From Rostratula benghalensis (taxonomy: Eukaryota > Chordata > Aves > Charadriiformes > Rostratulidae), in NCBI GenBank assembly GCA_013399305.1, contig VXAI01000137.1, forward strand, positions 789,542-853,541: a stretch of 64,000 nucleotides of DNA, written 5' to 3'. Positions within the stretch are counted from its first letter, which is position 1. Every line of letters begins with the position of its first letter. The notes beneath the pieces are model-generated. The model searched no databases. It had not been told where the DNA came from and saw nothing but the letters and a program-made list of their open reading frames with translations. Positions 37,241 to 49,860 of this stretch are shown piece after piece. A program made the translations under genes and the position numbers.

Positions 37241-40200
37241 ATTTTCAAACCCAAATGTGCCCAACCCTTCTGCATTGCACTTCTTCCCGACAGCCACAGG
37301 GTGTCAGCAGCTCTATGGAGTGGGTCCCCTATAGGAATCCCGACTCCCTGAGACATCCGAGTTGGAGCAGTGCTTTAGGGTGGGTCTCATCCTGCCCTTT
37401 TCCCACCCCATCCCACCCCCACCCCCCCATCAGAGTTTCCAATCAGCAAGGAGAACCTTGTCCCTCAGGCCCAAGATTTGCTCCAAGCCCCCAGCACACT
37501 GGAACAGGACTTGGGGGATTTTAGGGCAGGCGCTAGCAGTTCTTCCCTGGGAGAGAAATGATCCAAAAGGATCCATGAGCTGGTGGCACTTCCTGACACT
37601 GGAGGGCTTTGAGGGGCAGTTGAGGGTCTGAGAGAGGGGAAAAAAACCCAGAGGTGGCAGGGGAGACAACAAGATGGGCTAAATTTCCAGATTTCTGTGT
37701 CGCTGAAGCTCGGAAGATAACTCCTAGGAAGTATCAGTAGGGACTTCAGTGGGATTGAGGAAAACCAATTCAGACCCCAGACACCACATTTACAGCCTCA
37801 CTGGTGCATTAGTTGGGTATTCCTGGGCAGCAGCAAAGAACTTTGTCACGTTCCACTCATGAGTTAAAAGCTGCCCTTCACCTTTCCAGCTTCACCTGGG
37901 GAGGAAAGAAGCAGTGAAAAGACCCGGGTCCATGTGCACAGCCAGCCATAATCCCTGGTGTCCAAGAGGAGCATCAGGAGTCACAGGGGATTGCCATGAA
38001 TGCCTTTTGCTGTCATTCATCCCACTTTGTCTCCCGTTTGTGAAGCAGGAACAGTGAAATCTCCCTCCCTTGCAAAGTCTGAGCAGCAGAGGAGAAGGAG
38101 TTGCGTTGAGGGTGGAGCAACGTGGGAGAAACCCTTCAGATGCCATGTTTCCCACATGTTCCCATTTATTCCTCAGACCATGACAAAAGGAGGTGCCACT
38201 TCTAGTAATGCAGCCCAAAGCAGGATCTTTTTGGATGCATAGGCTGGGGGGGAAGGAGGGGCGAACTCAAACAACCAGAAAATGAATGGAAGAGGACTGA
38301 GCAGCCCCATCTCTGGCTTCAGAGACCTCTTGCAGTCACCAGGTACCTACCTGCCTTTCAGGCATGCACTAAACGTGGGATTCACCTTGTTTAACATGGT
38401 CTTCCCAAAAATTAGACATCTCACCTAATGAGTCAGGCAGGTTTCCCCCTCCAGTCAATGGAAAGAGACAGGTTTCACCACGGGTCGATTTGTGCCATCC
38501 TAAATAGGTGTCTTGGGCAGACGGAGTGAATTGCTTTCTGGAGATGCCAGTCTGTCTCCATTAGCTATAAAAGTCAACTCATTTTGATTCAGTGCTGATG
38601 ACCGGCATTAGGTGAGACAAATTTCAGCCTGAGTGACTGTCTGGCATCTCTTGCACATGGGCCATCCACCCTTTCCTTGCTGTCCACGTGGGAAAGGGCA
38701 CATAAGGATGGTTTATTACAGAAATGCTTAATTTTGAGGGCAGCATTTGTTTGCACAATACATTGTACTACAAGAAGAGGGCTGGAGAACTGTACTTCTC
38801 TGTCTATCTTTGGATGCTATGCTACTACACAATTATGAACCAGCTCCTACAGGGCTAGAAGAGCTGCAGAAGTAGAGCTGCCTCTTCTTTTAGATGAGCA
38901 GAAAACAGGCCACTGGGCAGCTCACAGGTAAGAGCTAAGAGAGCTTGGTGTTAGCATGAAACAAAGGATTTACAGCCACTACCCCTGTTATATGCCTATA
39001 ATCAAAGCTGGAACTTCCCGTGAATTCATGGTTTCCCCATTATGCTGCACTGCTGCAGTATAGCAAGGTGGCCAGTTCTCAGTACATCAAGAGTAAAAAG
39101 AGCCTGTTAATCAATTGGGAGTGGTAAGAGTGCTCACAGACTGCTCAGATAAACCTATATTGAGTGTATACCTTTAACCAGTGAAGTTGTGTCAGACGTT
39201 CTCTAAAATCACCTCCACCTTGTTTGTGTTAAGCTCCAACCATAAGCAGTTTGTGGCCAGTAATGAGGCACCTTATTCTTATATGATGAATGATGGAGCC
39301 AGCTCCATAGTGTTGGAATTTGGTCTGTGAAACCACGTGGACTCATCTGTAGCTCATGAGTCTTTGAATACCAGTGGGGTTTATTTAAACATACCTAAAC
39401 CCATTCACAGGCCCCCAGGACCCTGGTTCCTGCAGTTTATCATTGGAAATCAGATGCCACATGCAACTGAAAACATTACTTGAGGTGCAAAAGCACTTTA
39501 ATCAGCGATGAAGGAACCTGGAAGAACCTGGTTATGGCCAAGCTCCTTGCTGCCCCGCTCAACACCAAGTGCTGTACGGTGCTTGGTTAGAAGAGAGCTT
39601 TGGCTGCACCTCTTAAAAAGCATTGGGCCTATCCATCATTTTCTACGTGCCTCTGCTTCATCAACATGCAAGTGCCTTACTGAGGGGATCTCTAGCCTTT
39701 TGCCCCTTGGGGACCTCTCTCTCCCTTCACAGTTTCTCCCTCGTTGATGCTTTTCTCATCATCAGCACGTACTCACCAACAGTTTGGATCCCGAGGCAAC
39801 ACTTAGCGGTGAGTAAGAGACATCTTTCTGCACCTGATCAGCGCTGAGCTTCCCTGTCTCTCTGCAGCAGTCCAAAAAAATACAAGCTAAGCATCCTCTG
39901 CCTCACGCTGTCCCACTGAGCTCCTCCTGATGGGGACCATTTCCAACAGCACTGGCAAAAGCGGCGCGTACCAGGCAGTGGGTCGCCTCCCGACATCTGC
40001 CGTGCACATTTCCCATCCCCTGCAAGGGGCTTTCAAAGCAACCCTCTGCTGGGATGTTTGTACAAACACGTGTATTTACTGTGTCAACACACATTAGAGA
40101 GCAAACACATTAAAAAGGAAAAGGAAACAGACTACGAGCCGAGGCCTCTTCAAACCTCACTCCACCGCAGCTCTTTCCTGGGATCTCAAGTTGATGGGGA

Positions 40201-40536
40201 AAGCCTTCATTCCCAAAACTTCACCCTTTCCCTCTCCCCAGCTTGTGCCTGCCCAGCCAGCCACAGAGATCAAGTCATTCTGGACAGCAGACATCTCTAC
40301 GCTGGACATGTGCCTGAAGATGGAAAATTGAAGTGTCTTTGTGATAGGAGGCTCCTTGGACATTTTTGGTTCAAAAATCAGGAAACACAGCTGGGACATT
40401 CGAGGGATACAGCAGCGCAAGGGGTGGTGGCAAGCAAATGATTGCTGCAAAACCCCCATTCCTGGTTCAATCCCTAGTTCTAGCCATCTCCAGCACTGTT
40501 CTGCCTTGCCTGGCAGGGAGATTAACATGAAGGCAT

Positions 40537-40581
40537 CCTCCTCATATGAGTACCATCAGCCTCCTCATACGATACCATCAG
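40537..40581. repeat. Short tandem duplication (23 and 22 bp)
   Basis: CCTCCTCATATGAGTACCAT plus CAG is followed directly by CCTCCTCATACGATACCATC plus AG. The two copies differ by a few bases. Confidence 0.9.
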
Positions 40582-40948
40582 TGTCATGGAGAACTCCGCC
40601 ACAATGCACAATCCCCGGGCAGGAGGCAAGTTCATGCAGGCAGAACCAATATTTAGCAAACCTCTATTTTTCCCAAATATGCTGAGGATTCTCAGGGTTT
40701 ATTCACTCTTGTGGTGCCGCAGCCGGGAAGAGCAGCGGCTGAGATGCACATAAAAAAAGATGCTTAAAGAAAAACAATTCCTCCTGGCTTCTCACAGACT
40801 GGATCCAGCTGCTGCTTGCATTCACTGCTTCCTCCTCAGCTTGGCACCCAACTGCACGTGTGTGTGTGTGCATGAAGACACAGACAAGACAGACAGAGGT
40901 AATTATAAAGCTGAAGCCACCTAGCACTTCCCAGCTGTCAGTCCCAGA

Positions 40949-40977
40949 AAAAAAAAAAAAAAAAAGAAAAAAAATCA
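40949..40977. repeat. A-rich run
   Basis: An A run broken by one G, ending in ATCATGA. Simple sequence. Confidence 0.9.
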
Positions 40978-41667
40978 TGATTTAAATGCAGAGACATCTA
41001 CTGTCTAAGTAAAAGTAGAACCCCTGTTAAAAGATGTGAAGACAACAGTTTAACTGTATCTTGGAGAGAACAGTGAAATAAATGTGTGCTAATCCAGCAA
41101 CACCTTAGACACAAAAAGAAAAAATACTGAAATCACAATCATCCCAGGACATCTTTTGCCATGGGAAAGCTTTGCTCAGGCCATCACACAGAGTTGGTGG
41201 TAAACTCATTTGCTAAACTCCAGGCCCTGACAAGAAATGCCCCAAAAGCCATGGACACAAGCCTGTGCTGCTGTGATGCAGAGTTTATAGCCAATGTAAC
41301 ACCAGTGCATGGGAGCACATTTACACGGGGAACCAGGATGACCCCTTTTCCAGGAACCCAAAACCAACAGAGGTGTCTCCAGCACTGTGCATTGCACACC
41401 CTCAAAATTCCCACACAAGACTGCAGAAAGCTTGGCTCCTGGGAGGAGAGCAGCTGGGAGACCTTAAAAGAAAAAAAATATCAATGCCAAATAATGTGAT
41501 TGACACTTCAAAAGGTGTTTGGCACCTTTTTTGTTGAGGAAAACTCTCCATCGTTTTGTAGGAGATTTCTCTGACCCAGGTCCACTTGCTTGCTTCAAAA
41601 CCATCCTGCCACGCTTGTTCACACAGCCTGGCAGATCCTGCATTCACTCAGCTCAGAACAGAATCCT

Positions 41668-41710
41668 GGATGCCATAGGATGCCATAGGATGCTGTAGGA
41701 TACCATAGGA
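41668..41710. repeat. 10-bp minisatellite, about four units
   Basis: GGATGCCATA occurs twice exactly (41668-41687). Two variants follow, GGATGCTGTA and GGATACCATA, then a partial GGA. Confidence 0.93.
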
Positions 41711-41812
41711 GACTGGTGGTGAGAGAGAGAGTACTTCCCATAACAGGATGCATGGGAGAAGCATACATTTGTGAGCAGTCTCCAAGAGAGATCAGCCGTC
41801 TACTGCCTCTGG

Positions 41813-42028
41813 GAATCCTTTAGGAAGAAATTCTTTCCTGGGAGGGTGCTGAGACACTGGAACTGGTTGCCCAGAGAAGCTTTGGATGCTCCATCCCTGG
41901 AGGTCTTCAAAGCCAGGCTGGACAGGGATTTGAGCAGCTTTGGTCTAGTGAGAGGCGTCTCCACCCATGGTCAGGGGGGTTGGACTGGATGGGCTTTAAG
42001 GTCCCTTCCAACCTAAACAATTCTATAC
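41813..42028 (+). repeat. CR1 3' fragment
   Basis: TTAGGAAGAAATTCTTTCCT, GAACTGGTTGCCCAGAGAAG, CCCTGGAGGTCTTCAAAGCC, GGGTTGGACTGGATGGGCTT and the tail AACAATTCTATACTATT follow the CR1 3' end in plus orientation. Confidence 0.95.
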
Positions 42029-42103
42029 TATTTCCCTGAATGGCCAGAGTAAAGGGAGAAGCTTGTTAAATGAGGAAAGGCTGTGAGCAGGGCTTGGAAC
42101 ACA

Positions 42104-42790
42104 AAATGATCTGGATAAACTGAAGAAATGGTTCAGAGAAAAGAAATAAGACCAAGCTCAGAGAGGGCAAATACTCTCTCAGGCGACAATAATTGGGCAC
42201 AGAGGGGCAGACAAGGGGAGCGTGGGTTCAGTGGCTTTGCAGGACTGAGACAAGGAGGGGGAAGAGTACACCATGGGCTTAAGTCAAGAGCATTGGTCTG
42301 CTGCAGGAGATCCAGCCTCTCTGCTGCCAGGAACAAGATGCACATGTGCTTATGAGCACATGGCATAGTCCTGTTGCCCTGATGTCACTGCTGAGGCCAT
42401 GAGCGGGGCACTTCCAGAGTCCAGCTAAAGAGGGCAAGACTCATGGGGGCACCTGGGGAGCCTGCATTTACATGGCAAGGCAGGAGGAACTGGGGCTGTT
42501 TAGAGAAGACAGAGAGGAAGCAGCATAATCATCTCCAAATGTGGAGGAGAAAAAAGGAAGAGGATAACTGCTTCTCCCTTTCTGGTGTGGGTGTTCTGTG
42601 GATAGTGGTAGGGATGCTGATTTTAGACATTGGAGAAAGGGTAAAGGAGCCATGGGACAGCTTGCCTGGAGATCAGGGCAGTTTGATGAAGAGGCTTCTG
42701 TCCAGGGGGATACAAGTAGAGTTGATCCTGCCTTCAAGGGACTGGACTAGACAAGTTCTCAGGTTTCTCTCAACCTTATTTTCCACCATT
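42104..42790 (+). repeat. Older, diverged CR1 3' region, about 690 bp
   Basis: GATCTGGATAAACTGAAGAA near 42110 matches the end of CR1 ORF2. GAGGAACTGGGGCTGTTTAG near 42484 and GGGACTGGACTAGACAAGTT with TCAACCTTATTTTCC near the end match the 3' region of older CR1 types shared with turtles. The copy is heavily diverged in the middle (about 42290-42480). It starts 75 bp after a younger CR1 in the same orientation. Confidence 0.65.
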
Positions 42791-43359
42791 TACTGTGAGC
42801 AACCCCATGCACAGAGGAGGTTCTGGCTGGGACTGGCTCTGCAGCTGCTGCTTTGGAGGAAAAGAGCTACTCCCAACCCTGCTGAGCTGGCAGGCACCCA
42901 AAGCCGCCTCCTAGAAATGACAAATCCCTGTTCCTCACCCCTGCTGGCTTCATTCAAATAGTGGATACTGTTCAAATTAGCAGCCACCTGCACTGCCAGG
43001 GAGGCACAGCGTTCATGAGTGCATTTATCCACGTGCCACACAATCTGACACACGGTGCTACATCCCATTGCTCCAGGCATGCACCCTGTTCTCCTTAGTG
43101 CCACACCAAAACGAAACACACTCTTGTTCTTTCCTCCGACGCCATGGGACATGATGGCTGAGTTTTCCTGTGCACATGGGGAAGAAATGTGGCAAGGTTT
43201 TGGAGGGATAATGTGGCGTTGTGTTGTCACGGGTCTGAGCTTGGTCTCACAAGTTTCTCCTTCAGCCTTCTCCATCTGCAGCTTACCCGGCATCATTAAA
43301 TAGCATCAGAACACCAAAGGATCCTTGTGCATGACAGCAGATGTGAATCAGGTGGAGGA

Positions 43360-43447
43360 CACAGAATCACAGGATCACAGAATCGTTTTGGTCAGAAGAG
43401 GCCTTCCAGATCATCAAGTCCAACCATCAACCGTAATTCTTACAAAA
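43360..43447 (-). repeat. CR1 3' tail fragment
   Basis: CACAGAATCACAGGATCACA, GAATCGTTTTGGTCAGAAGA, TCATCAAGTCCAACCATCAA. Only about 85 bp of the 3' end is recognisable. Confidence 0.88.
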
Positions 43448-45683
43448 ACCATCAGTAAAAGAAGTTATGAGGCAATAGAGACCAGTTCCTAGAGTCCACC
43501 ACAAATACCATCACCGGGCCATTTTCCCAGCAAAGACCAGGACTGCACAATACATAAACAAAGCAACATCACCAACAAAACCACCCGTTTTGAGATGCCA
43601 CCTCATGCTTCTTCTACAGGGACTGCACAACAACACCCTGCAAAGAGTTCAACAATCTCCTGCTCCCCAAACAACACATTAGCCAAGCAAAAGTCCTCAT
43701 AGGTCAGGCTGAAGACAAGGTAAATCCATCTGGGTGAAATTTCACTTCAGATGCTTAATCTAAGGATGACTACCCTGGTTAGCCATACAAGAACCTCAAC
43801 ATACATCCCTCCTGACACAGGGCTGGAGATGCACTGATGGTATCCATCCCCATCCTGTACCTCCCAGACCTCCTTGGTGATGCATTACTCTACGTTGCGT
43901 TCAACTGTACGATTTACCTAACAAATGCAGATCTTGTAGTACAGCTTCATTAATACCTTTAATTTATTGTTGTATTTCTTTCAGGTTAATGGTTTGAGAG
44001 TCTATCAGTGTTTAGTCTCTCCAATTATTAAAAAGTGCTTGTTCCTTTTTAAAATGCAAAATGGAGTCAACCGAGGAGATTTACAGATGATAAACCACCC
44101 AGAATAAATCCCTCTCCCAGGTGAGCTGAGGGGACGTGGAAGTGGTGATGAGCACTAGCAATTTTAAGTACTACAGATGCAGATGATACATGTCAGAAAT
44201 AAGCAGACCTTCTCAGACTATCCCGTTTGGATAGACAGAAAACCAGACGCAAGACCAGCTTACCCTCAACTCCCAGCCTGGAGGGAGCAAGCCTGAACTC
44301 CAAGACTTCAAAAAAGTGAAGATCATGCTCCAAAGCAGGACATGGAGGTCACCTCGGTGTGCAACAAGTCTGTATCTGAGCATGTCCTACCTCTCAAGCC
44401 ACTGGCCACAAGATCTGCGAGGACTTGGAGGTGGCTCCACATGCCATGTGGTCACCAACCACTTCAACAACCACTCAGTGGGGACACCAGAGAATGAAAG
44501 AAGGGAAGTGTGCCCTGATCCTCAGAGCATCTTCCTGCACAGGCCCTTTTCCCTCAGCTGGGAGAAGGGAGGAAAGTTGTGCATTCTGGCAGCAGCTTCT
44601 TTGCCCACCTGAAGGGATCTCAACACCTGTAGATGGAAGAACCAAGGAGCAGCACAGGGAAAATGGGGTTTGATCCTCAGTGCCTGGGTGTAGGACCCAG
44701 CTAGTCTGACTCTAGGTGGATATATCTGGCATGTAACAAAGCACCATGGGTTTGTACAAAATAAGCAACAAATAAATTGTTCTTCCTATGATAAAAGTCA
44801 TGCTGAATATCCAAGCTTGTTCCTGCCTGCAACCACCCTGAGAAGATCAGTCCTTCAATACAACATTCCTGCATCATTTGCACTGGTCATCTTTGATAGT
44901 TGTTTTCCTCCTCTTGGATATTCCCTTCTGGTTGTTTTACAAGGATAACAACGGTGCCCATCCCTATGAAGATTCTCTCCCTCAGCACACAACTGAGAAC
45001 AGGTTCTGATGAATGATCCCCACACCTGAGTTTGTACAAAATGAATGTATTTAGTGCATTGTGAGTCTCAGGTGATGTGTACCCTCTTTCGAGGAAATAA
45101 AGACATCACATGCAAAATAAATAACTTCAGTAAGTGCAAATAAATGCATCCATGACACGCAGGAGTTTCAACCAGTTTCACTGGCTTGGGAAGACACAAA
45201 TTCTCACAGCTGGATGAGTGATGTGAGTGAGGATATCTCTGTGCTTGCTCTGTTCATACACCCTATCAACATCTGCTGGCTCTTGAGCCAGGACACAAGC
45301 AGAGATGAGGGACCTTATGTTTAACCTGAGTTCCTATCTGCGAGGAAGGCTTTTAATTAAGGCAGTGGTAAATGCCTTGCTTCTTCGGGCTGCCAATAAG
45401 ACTGCTCTTCCACGTGTTCCAGGCATAGGCAAGGAAAAAGCAATGAGGGCATGATAGGGAATTAGGACCAATCCTCCTTGGTCTTTGGCAATCCTGGCTG
45501 AGAAATGAAGATTATACTAGTAACCATGAACATTAACAGCATGAATGTGAACATTCCTGCGATCCTGCAGGATCCTACAAGCAGCTGAAGGCACAGGGCA
45601 CTTTGCAAGAGATTGCCCAGACCGAGCCACAGCAGACTGTGGCAGCATCAGGAGCAAAACAGTCCCTGAACGCTGAACCCGTT
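43448..45683. other. Single-copy intron
   Basis: No gene or repeat is recognised. The short frames have no domain. Confidence 0.55.
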
Positions 45684-46075
45684 ATCACAGAATCAGAGAA
45701 TGGTAGGGGTTAGAAGGAACCTCTGGAGATCACCTAGTCCAACCCCCCTGCCAAAGCAGAGTCACCCAGAGCAGGTTGCACAGGAACACATCCAGGTTTG
45801 GAATATTTCCTGAGGAGACTCTGCACCTTCTCTGGGCAGCCTGCTCTAGAGCTCTGGAAACCTCAAAGTAAAGAAGTTTCTCCTCATGTTGTGAGGGCAC
45901 TTCCTGAGTTCCAGCTTGTGTCCGTTGCCCCTTGTGCGGTCACTGGGCACCACTGAGAAGAACCTGGCCCCATCCTCTTGACACCTGCCCTTTAGATATT
46001 GCTAAGCACTTGATAAGATGCCCTCTCAGTCTTCTCTTCTCCAGGCTAAATAGATTTGGGTTTCTCCATCTCATT
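45684..46075 (-). repeat. CR1 3' fragment (older subfamily), about 390 bp
   Basis: ATCACAGAATCAGAGAATGG, GGAGATCACCTAGTCCAACC, CTTTGGCAGGG-type complement, TTCTCTGGGCAGCCTGCTCT, CCTCATGTTGTGAGGGCACT, CCGTTGCCCCTTGTGCGGTC and GTCTTCTCTTCTCCAGGCT follow the complement of this CR1 type in order. The 51295-51652 copy is from the same or a close subfamily in the opposite orientation. Confidence 0.94.
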
Positions 46076-49000
46076 ATTCCCCATGAAACCCCTCCCATAA
46101 GCTAAGTCATCTCGATGACCTGCCTTTGCAGCAGCAGCATCTCTGTGCTATTCTGTATCCTCCAGGCCCTGTACAGCCAGAAGCCAAGGGGTCAGCCCCA
46201 TCTATCTCTCCAACACGAAGCTGGGGGGCATGAACCTTGCAGGGAGACAGTGAGTTATCCTACAGCTGCTCTGCCCAGGGCTGTTCTGAGGAGGAAAAAA
46301 AAAAACCCCAATGCTGTATTTCAGAGTGCTGAGTATCTCTGGGCAGATGCAGCACGAGTTGCAGTTAAATTGCAGCCCAGAGGCACAAGGCCAGCGTATT
46401 CCTCTGAAAGGCAAGTGGAGGGTGAAGGAGAGCACAGGGGCGGGGATACTTAATTCATGATAAATTGGCAAGAGGCTGGAGCTACCCAGAGGTGGAACAA
46501 GAGCCAAGAGGCATTTGCAGCAATACCTACCACCTTCCTTGAGTGAGATCTGAGCACACACGTATATATAGACAGCCACAAGAAAAGCTCTTTCCCAACC
46601 CTTTGCCTAAAGTGCACTGTTTTACAGAAAACTAGAGAGGGAATTTGAGCGAGGATGATTCAGGCAAGGTAGTCACCGGACTAGAAGTCAGGGAGGCTGA
46701 AAAGGTAGGAGGAAATAGCCTAAGAGTGATGCTGCCCTGTATGTCCAAGGTTGGATCATGGGATGGAGAAGAGTAGTGATCTTATTTAACCCTGGGTAAA
46801 TTTAATCCAAAGCAGAAAGTTGGCTGCAGCGTAGCATGAGCTTAGAGTTGCTGGGTAATAACAGATGCGTGTGGAATCTCCGAATCAGGGCCCCAAATAG
46901 GCAAAAGGCTGGAACAGCATGTTTGAGTTAAACATGCACACATGTCCCATCACAATGAGTAACGCTCAGTCGTGTGTTCAACCACTTTGCCAAAGAGGAG
47001 CATCCCGCAGCAAGGCTGGAAGAGGTTAGCAGGGCCAGGGCAAGTTTGGCATTGCTGGGAGGGCAAGAGACATGAACCATACGGTGCAGACTGAAGGTAT
47101 CTTTGGGTAAGGGACATCTGTGGGGTAGGGAAGGAGAAGGTGCATTGCTGTAGTCATGTAGAGGGTAGATATCACATCTCAGAACAGATAAAGATGAGGT
47201 GCTTCATCATGTCTTTGTACCAGAAGGTTTTGCCACAAATGCAAATGGCCACCAGTGCAAACCACCCTGATGCATCAAAGGTTTGTCTGGCTGAAGCATG
47301 CGATTTTAAAGGACACAAGCATGCGGTATTGGAGCATTTTCCCCCTGGGAGGGGGGTCAAGGAAGCTCCTGTAACGCTCTGTGCACAGCAAAGTCAGGAT
47401 TCTTGCTATGTGACATGCTGCAGCCCAAAGGCTCCCACAGCAGACACTGAATATTTATGAGTGTCAGACAAGGATCAGCACACCTACAAGCCACAGGTTG
47501 CACGTTGGCAAAAGGAAAGGGAAAAAAAATAATAATAATAAAAAAAAAAAAAAGGTTGGAGAGACGGTGGGGTGGAATATCAGTCCTGGATTTGTCAGCC
47601 TGCAGAGAGCAGGAGACAACCAGAGCCAGGGAGCTGCAGGGCCATTTATCTGCTGTCTGGTCCTGAAAAGGCATGCAGTTGGTGGTACACGTATGAGCCA
47701 TAAAGTGCTCCTGCTACTGCAGCTGTGCACGACAGGAGAGGCCCCAGGCTGGCGACCCTCCAAAAGATGTCTCCTCAGCTCAGACACAAGGGAGATGTGC
47801 TGGCGCTCAGCTTCACGCGTCTCAAAATTAAGTGTTAACAAAGTGTCTTCTCCAGGCTCCCATATGGTGCAATGGAGGTAGGCAGCTCTTGAAGGTGTTT
47901 TCTCCCATCAGCTCTACACACCTGCTTCTGAACAGGATGAACCACCTGCTGACTAAAAAAAGAAGTCCAGGCAACCAATTCATTTCCAACCCAGAGCTTG
48001 TCATCACCCCTGGTGTTTGGTATGGGAGGGAGAAGATGGACTGGATTGGAAGCACCTTGGTAGAGATGACTGGATGAGAGATCTCTGGTGTGACCCATTG
48101 GATTAGAAAATTGCCCCACACAGCATCTTGGAGAAGTGTTGCATCCTACTAGGAAACCAACCGTGATCCACCCTGATCTGCAGGTGACTAGGGACATTCC
48201 CTGGCACAGAACTGGGCTTCAAACCTCCCTCCAGATTTTTTAGGGTGGGATGTGCCTTGCACATGACGAGCTCACTCCCTTGCCCAGCCTCTCCCAGGAA
48301 AGCCAGCTTAAACACAGCCCTTGCTGCCTCCAGGTAATTCCTAACACATGGACGCATGAAGCCTCCCAACTGCATACTCACAGAGCCCTCTGTGGTGGCC
48401 ACTTTCCCTGCTTGAATAGCCACCCCGTGTGTCTCCGTAGCCTCCAACCTTGGGATCTGCAGGAACTTGGCTGGGTTGGCCAAGCACTGTGGAGCTGGTG
48501 CTTTTGCCACCTCAGGTGATGCCACAGGAGGAAGGGAAATCCGGGAAGGACTTGGCTCCAGCACAAACCGAGCCACCAATTCCTACCCCAAGGTACTGAT
48601 TTGGTTTTGTTCCCTTCTCCCAGTCAAAATCTCCCACTAGACTGGAAGGTTTGCAGTGTCCAGAGGACACTGGATCCCTCTTTTCCTCTGGGATTTTCAG
48701 CTGGGGAAGAGGCAGAGTAATGACAGGAGAGAGTTCAGCCTCCTTCAGAAAGTTGTCAATGTGGCAGGCGGAGTCCTCTCCCCGCTGCTCCCTCCCTCCC
48801 TCCCTCAGCCTTGTGAGAGCTATTTTAAGTCCCACTTGTGGTTGCCTTTGTGATTTCCCTGGCAAAGCTACCTCCCTGACATCAGAGCAGAACAACAGGC
48901 TGCTGGAGAACCCGAGAGCGGGGAGGCACCATTCCCCTTTCCCAGTACCCACGCACAGGGGATGGAGCACAGTGACTGTCCCCTGCTTGACCCTAGAAGA

Positions 49001-49689
49001 TGATCCCTGCTTCAGGGTCTGAAACCCCCTCCAAAAACCCAAGACTGTGTCACCAAGGGGTTAGGGGAATAGGCTGGACTGAAACATGTCTCTTTTTTTT
49101 ATCTGCTAGTACATGGTGGTCTCCAGTACAGATAACCTGGCATCTTCCTACAGAAAAAGGTTGCCACTGATCCCACGAACATCTGTCCTGAGGCTCCAGT
49201 GCCACAGTCTGACTCAACATCACCCCCAAATCCCACAGCAAATAGCCTTGAATAAACCCTGTTCTCTTCCAGACAGGTATCAGCCTAAATCTCATGAGAA
49301 ATGACATCTGGGAGAGAAGGGGACTGCAGCCAGCATTTGGCACCTGATACTTCTTTTCTGGAAGGTATTGAAACATCTCAAGGACACAGATAGGAAAAGC
49401 AGAGCACTTCCCTGCATGTTTTAGGATCTTCCCCCTTTGTTTTTGACTCTGTGCCCCACACATAATTATTCTGAAGCACAGCCTGAACTCTCCTGCTGGT
49501 TAACAGGGAAAATCAAAACATCTTGACGGGATTAATTTGAGAAAGTCCTACATCAGGAATGGTTTCTCAAAGCAACAAAATCACTGGGCTCAAGAATCAA
49601 CACTTCAGATGAGTGATGGAATGCTGAGACACCAGGTCTGTAAGAAGCGAATGTAAACATCAGCCAGAGTTTTTGGCCAGAAGGACTTA
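46076..49689. other. Single-copy intron
   Basis: No gene is recognised. It contains an A/T-rich run at 47525-47553 and a (CTCC)n patch near 48783-48800. A 176-codon minus frame (48512-49042) has no recognisable domain. Confidence 0.55.
47525..47553. repeat. A-rich run with AAT units
   Basis: Runs of A surround four AAT units (AATAATAATAAT). Simple sequence. Confidence 0.9.
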
Positions 49690-49860
49690 CAGAATCATAG
49701 ATTATAGAAACATGGAATGGTTTAGGTTGGAAGGGACCTTAAAGATCATTGAGTTCCAAACCTCCGTGCCATAGACAGGGACACTTTCCACTAGACCAGG
49801 AAGCTCAAAGCCCCATCTCACCTGGTCTTTAATGCTTCCAGGGATGGGGATCTACCACCA
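49690..49860 (-). repeat. CR1 3' fragment, diverged
   Basis: CATGGAATGGTTTAGGTTGG, AAGATCATTGAGTTCCAAAC, GGGACACTTTCCACTAGACC and GCTTCCAGGGATGGGGATC follow the complement of the CR1 3' end. Homology fades after about 49860. Confidence 0.92.

Larger units (their letters stand above)
30513..41667. other. Longest stretch free of recognised interspersed repeats
   Basis: About 11 kb in which I recognise no gene exon and no clear transposon. It holds simple repeats (31412-31460, 35768-35785, 37165-37240, 40537-40581, 40857-40871, 40949-40977). The C/T-rich, short-frame region 31.5-32.5 kb is unexplained. Frames up to 173 codons (34009-34530, minus) have no domain that I know. Confidence 0.55.

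Noticed and set aside
42443..42961. A 172-codon plus-strand frame
   Set aside because: Most of it lies within the diverged CR1-like element at 42104-42790, and the rest has no domain.
48512..49042. A 176-codon minus-strand frame outside repeats
   Set aside because: No domain, signal peptide, splice context or recognisable family. Its length is within chance for 64 kb read in six frames.
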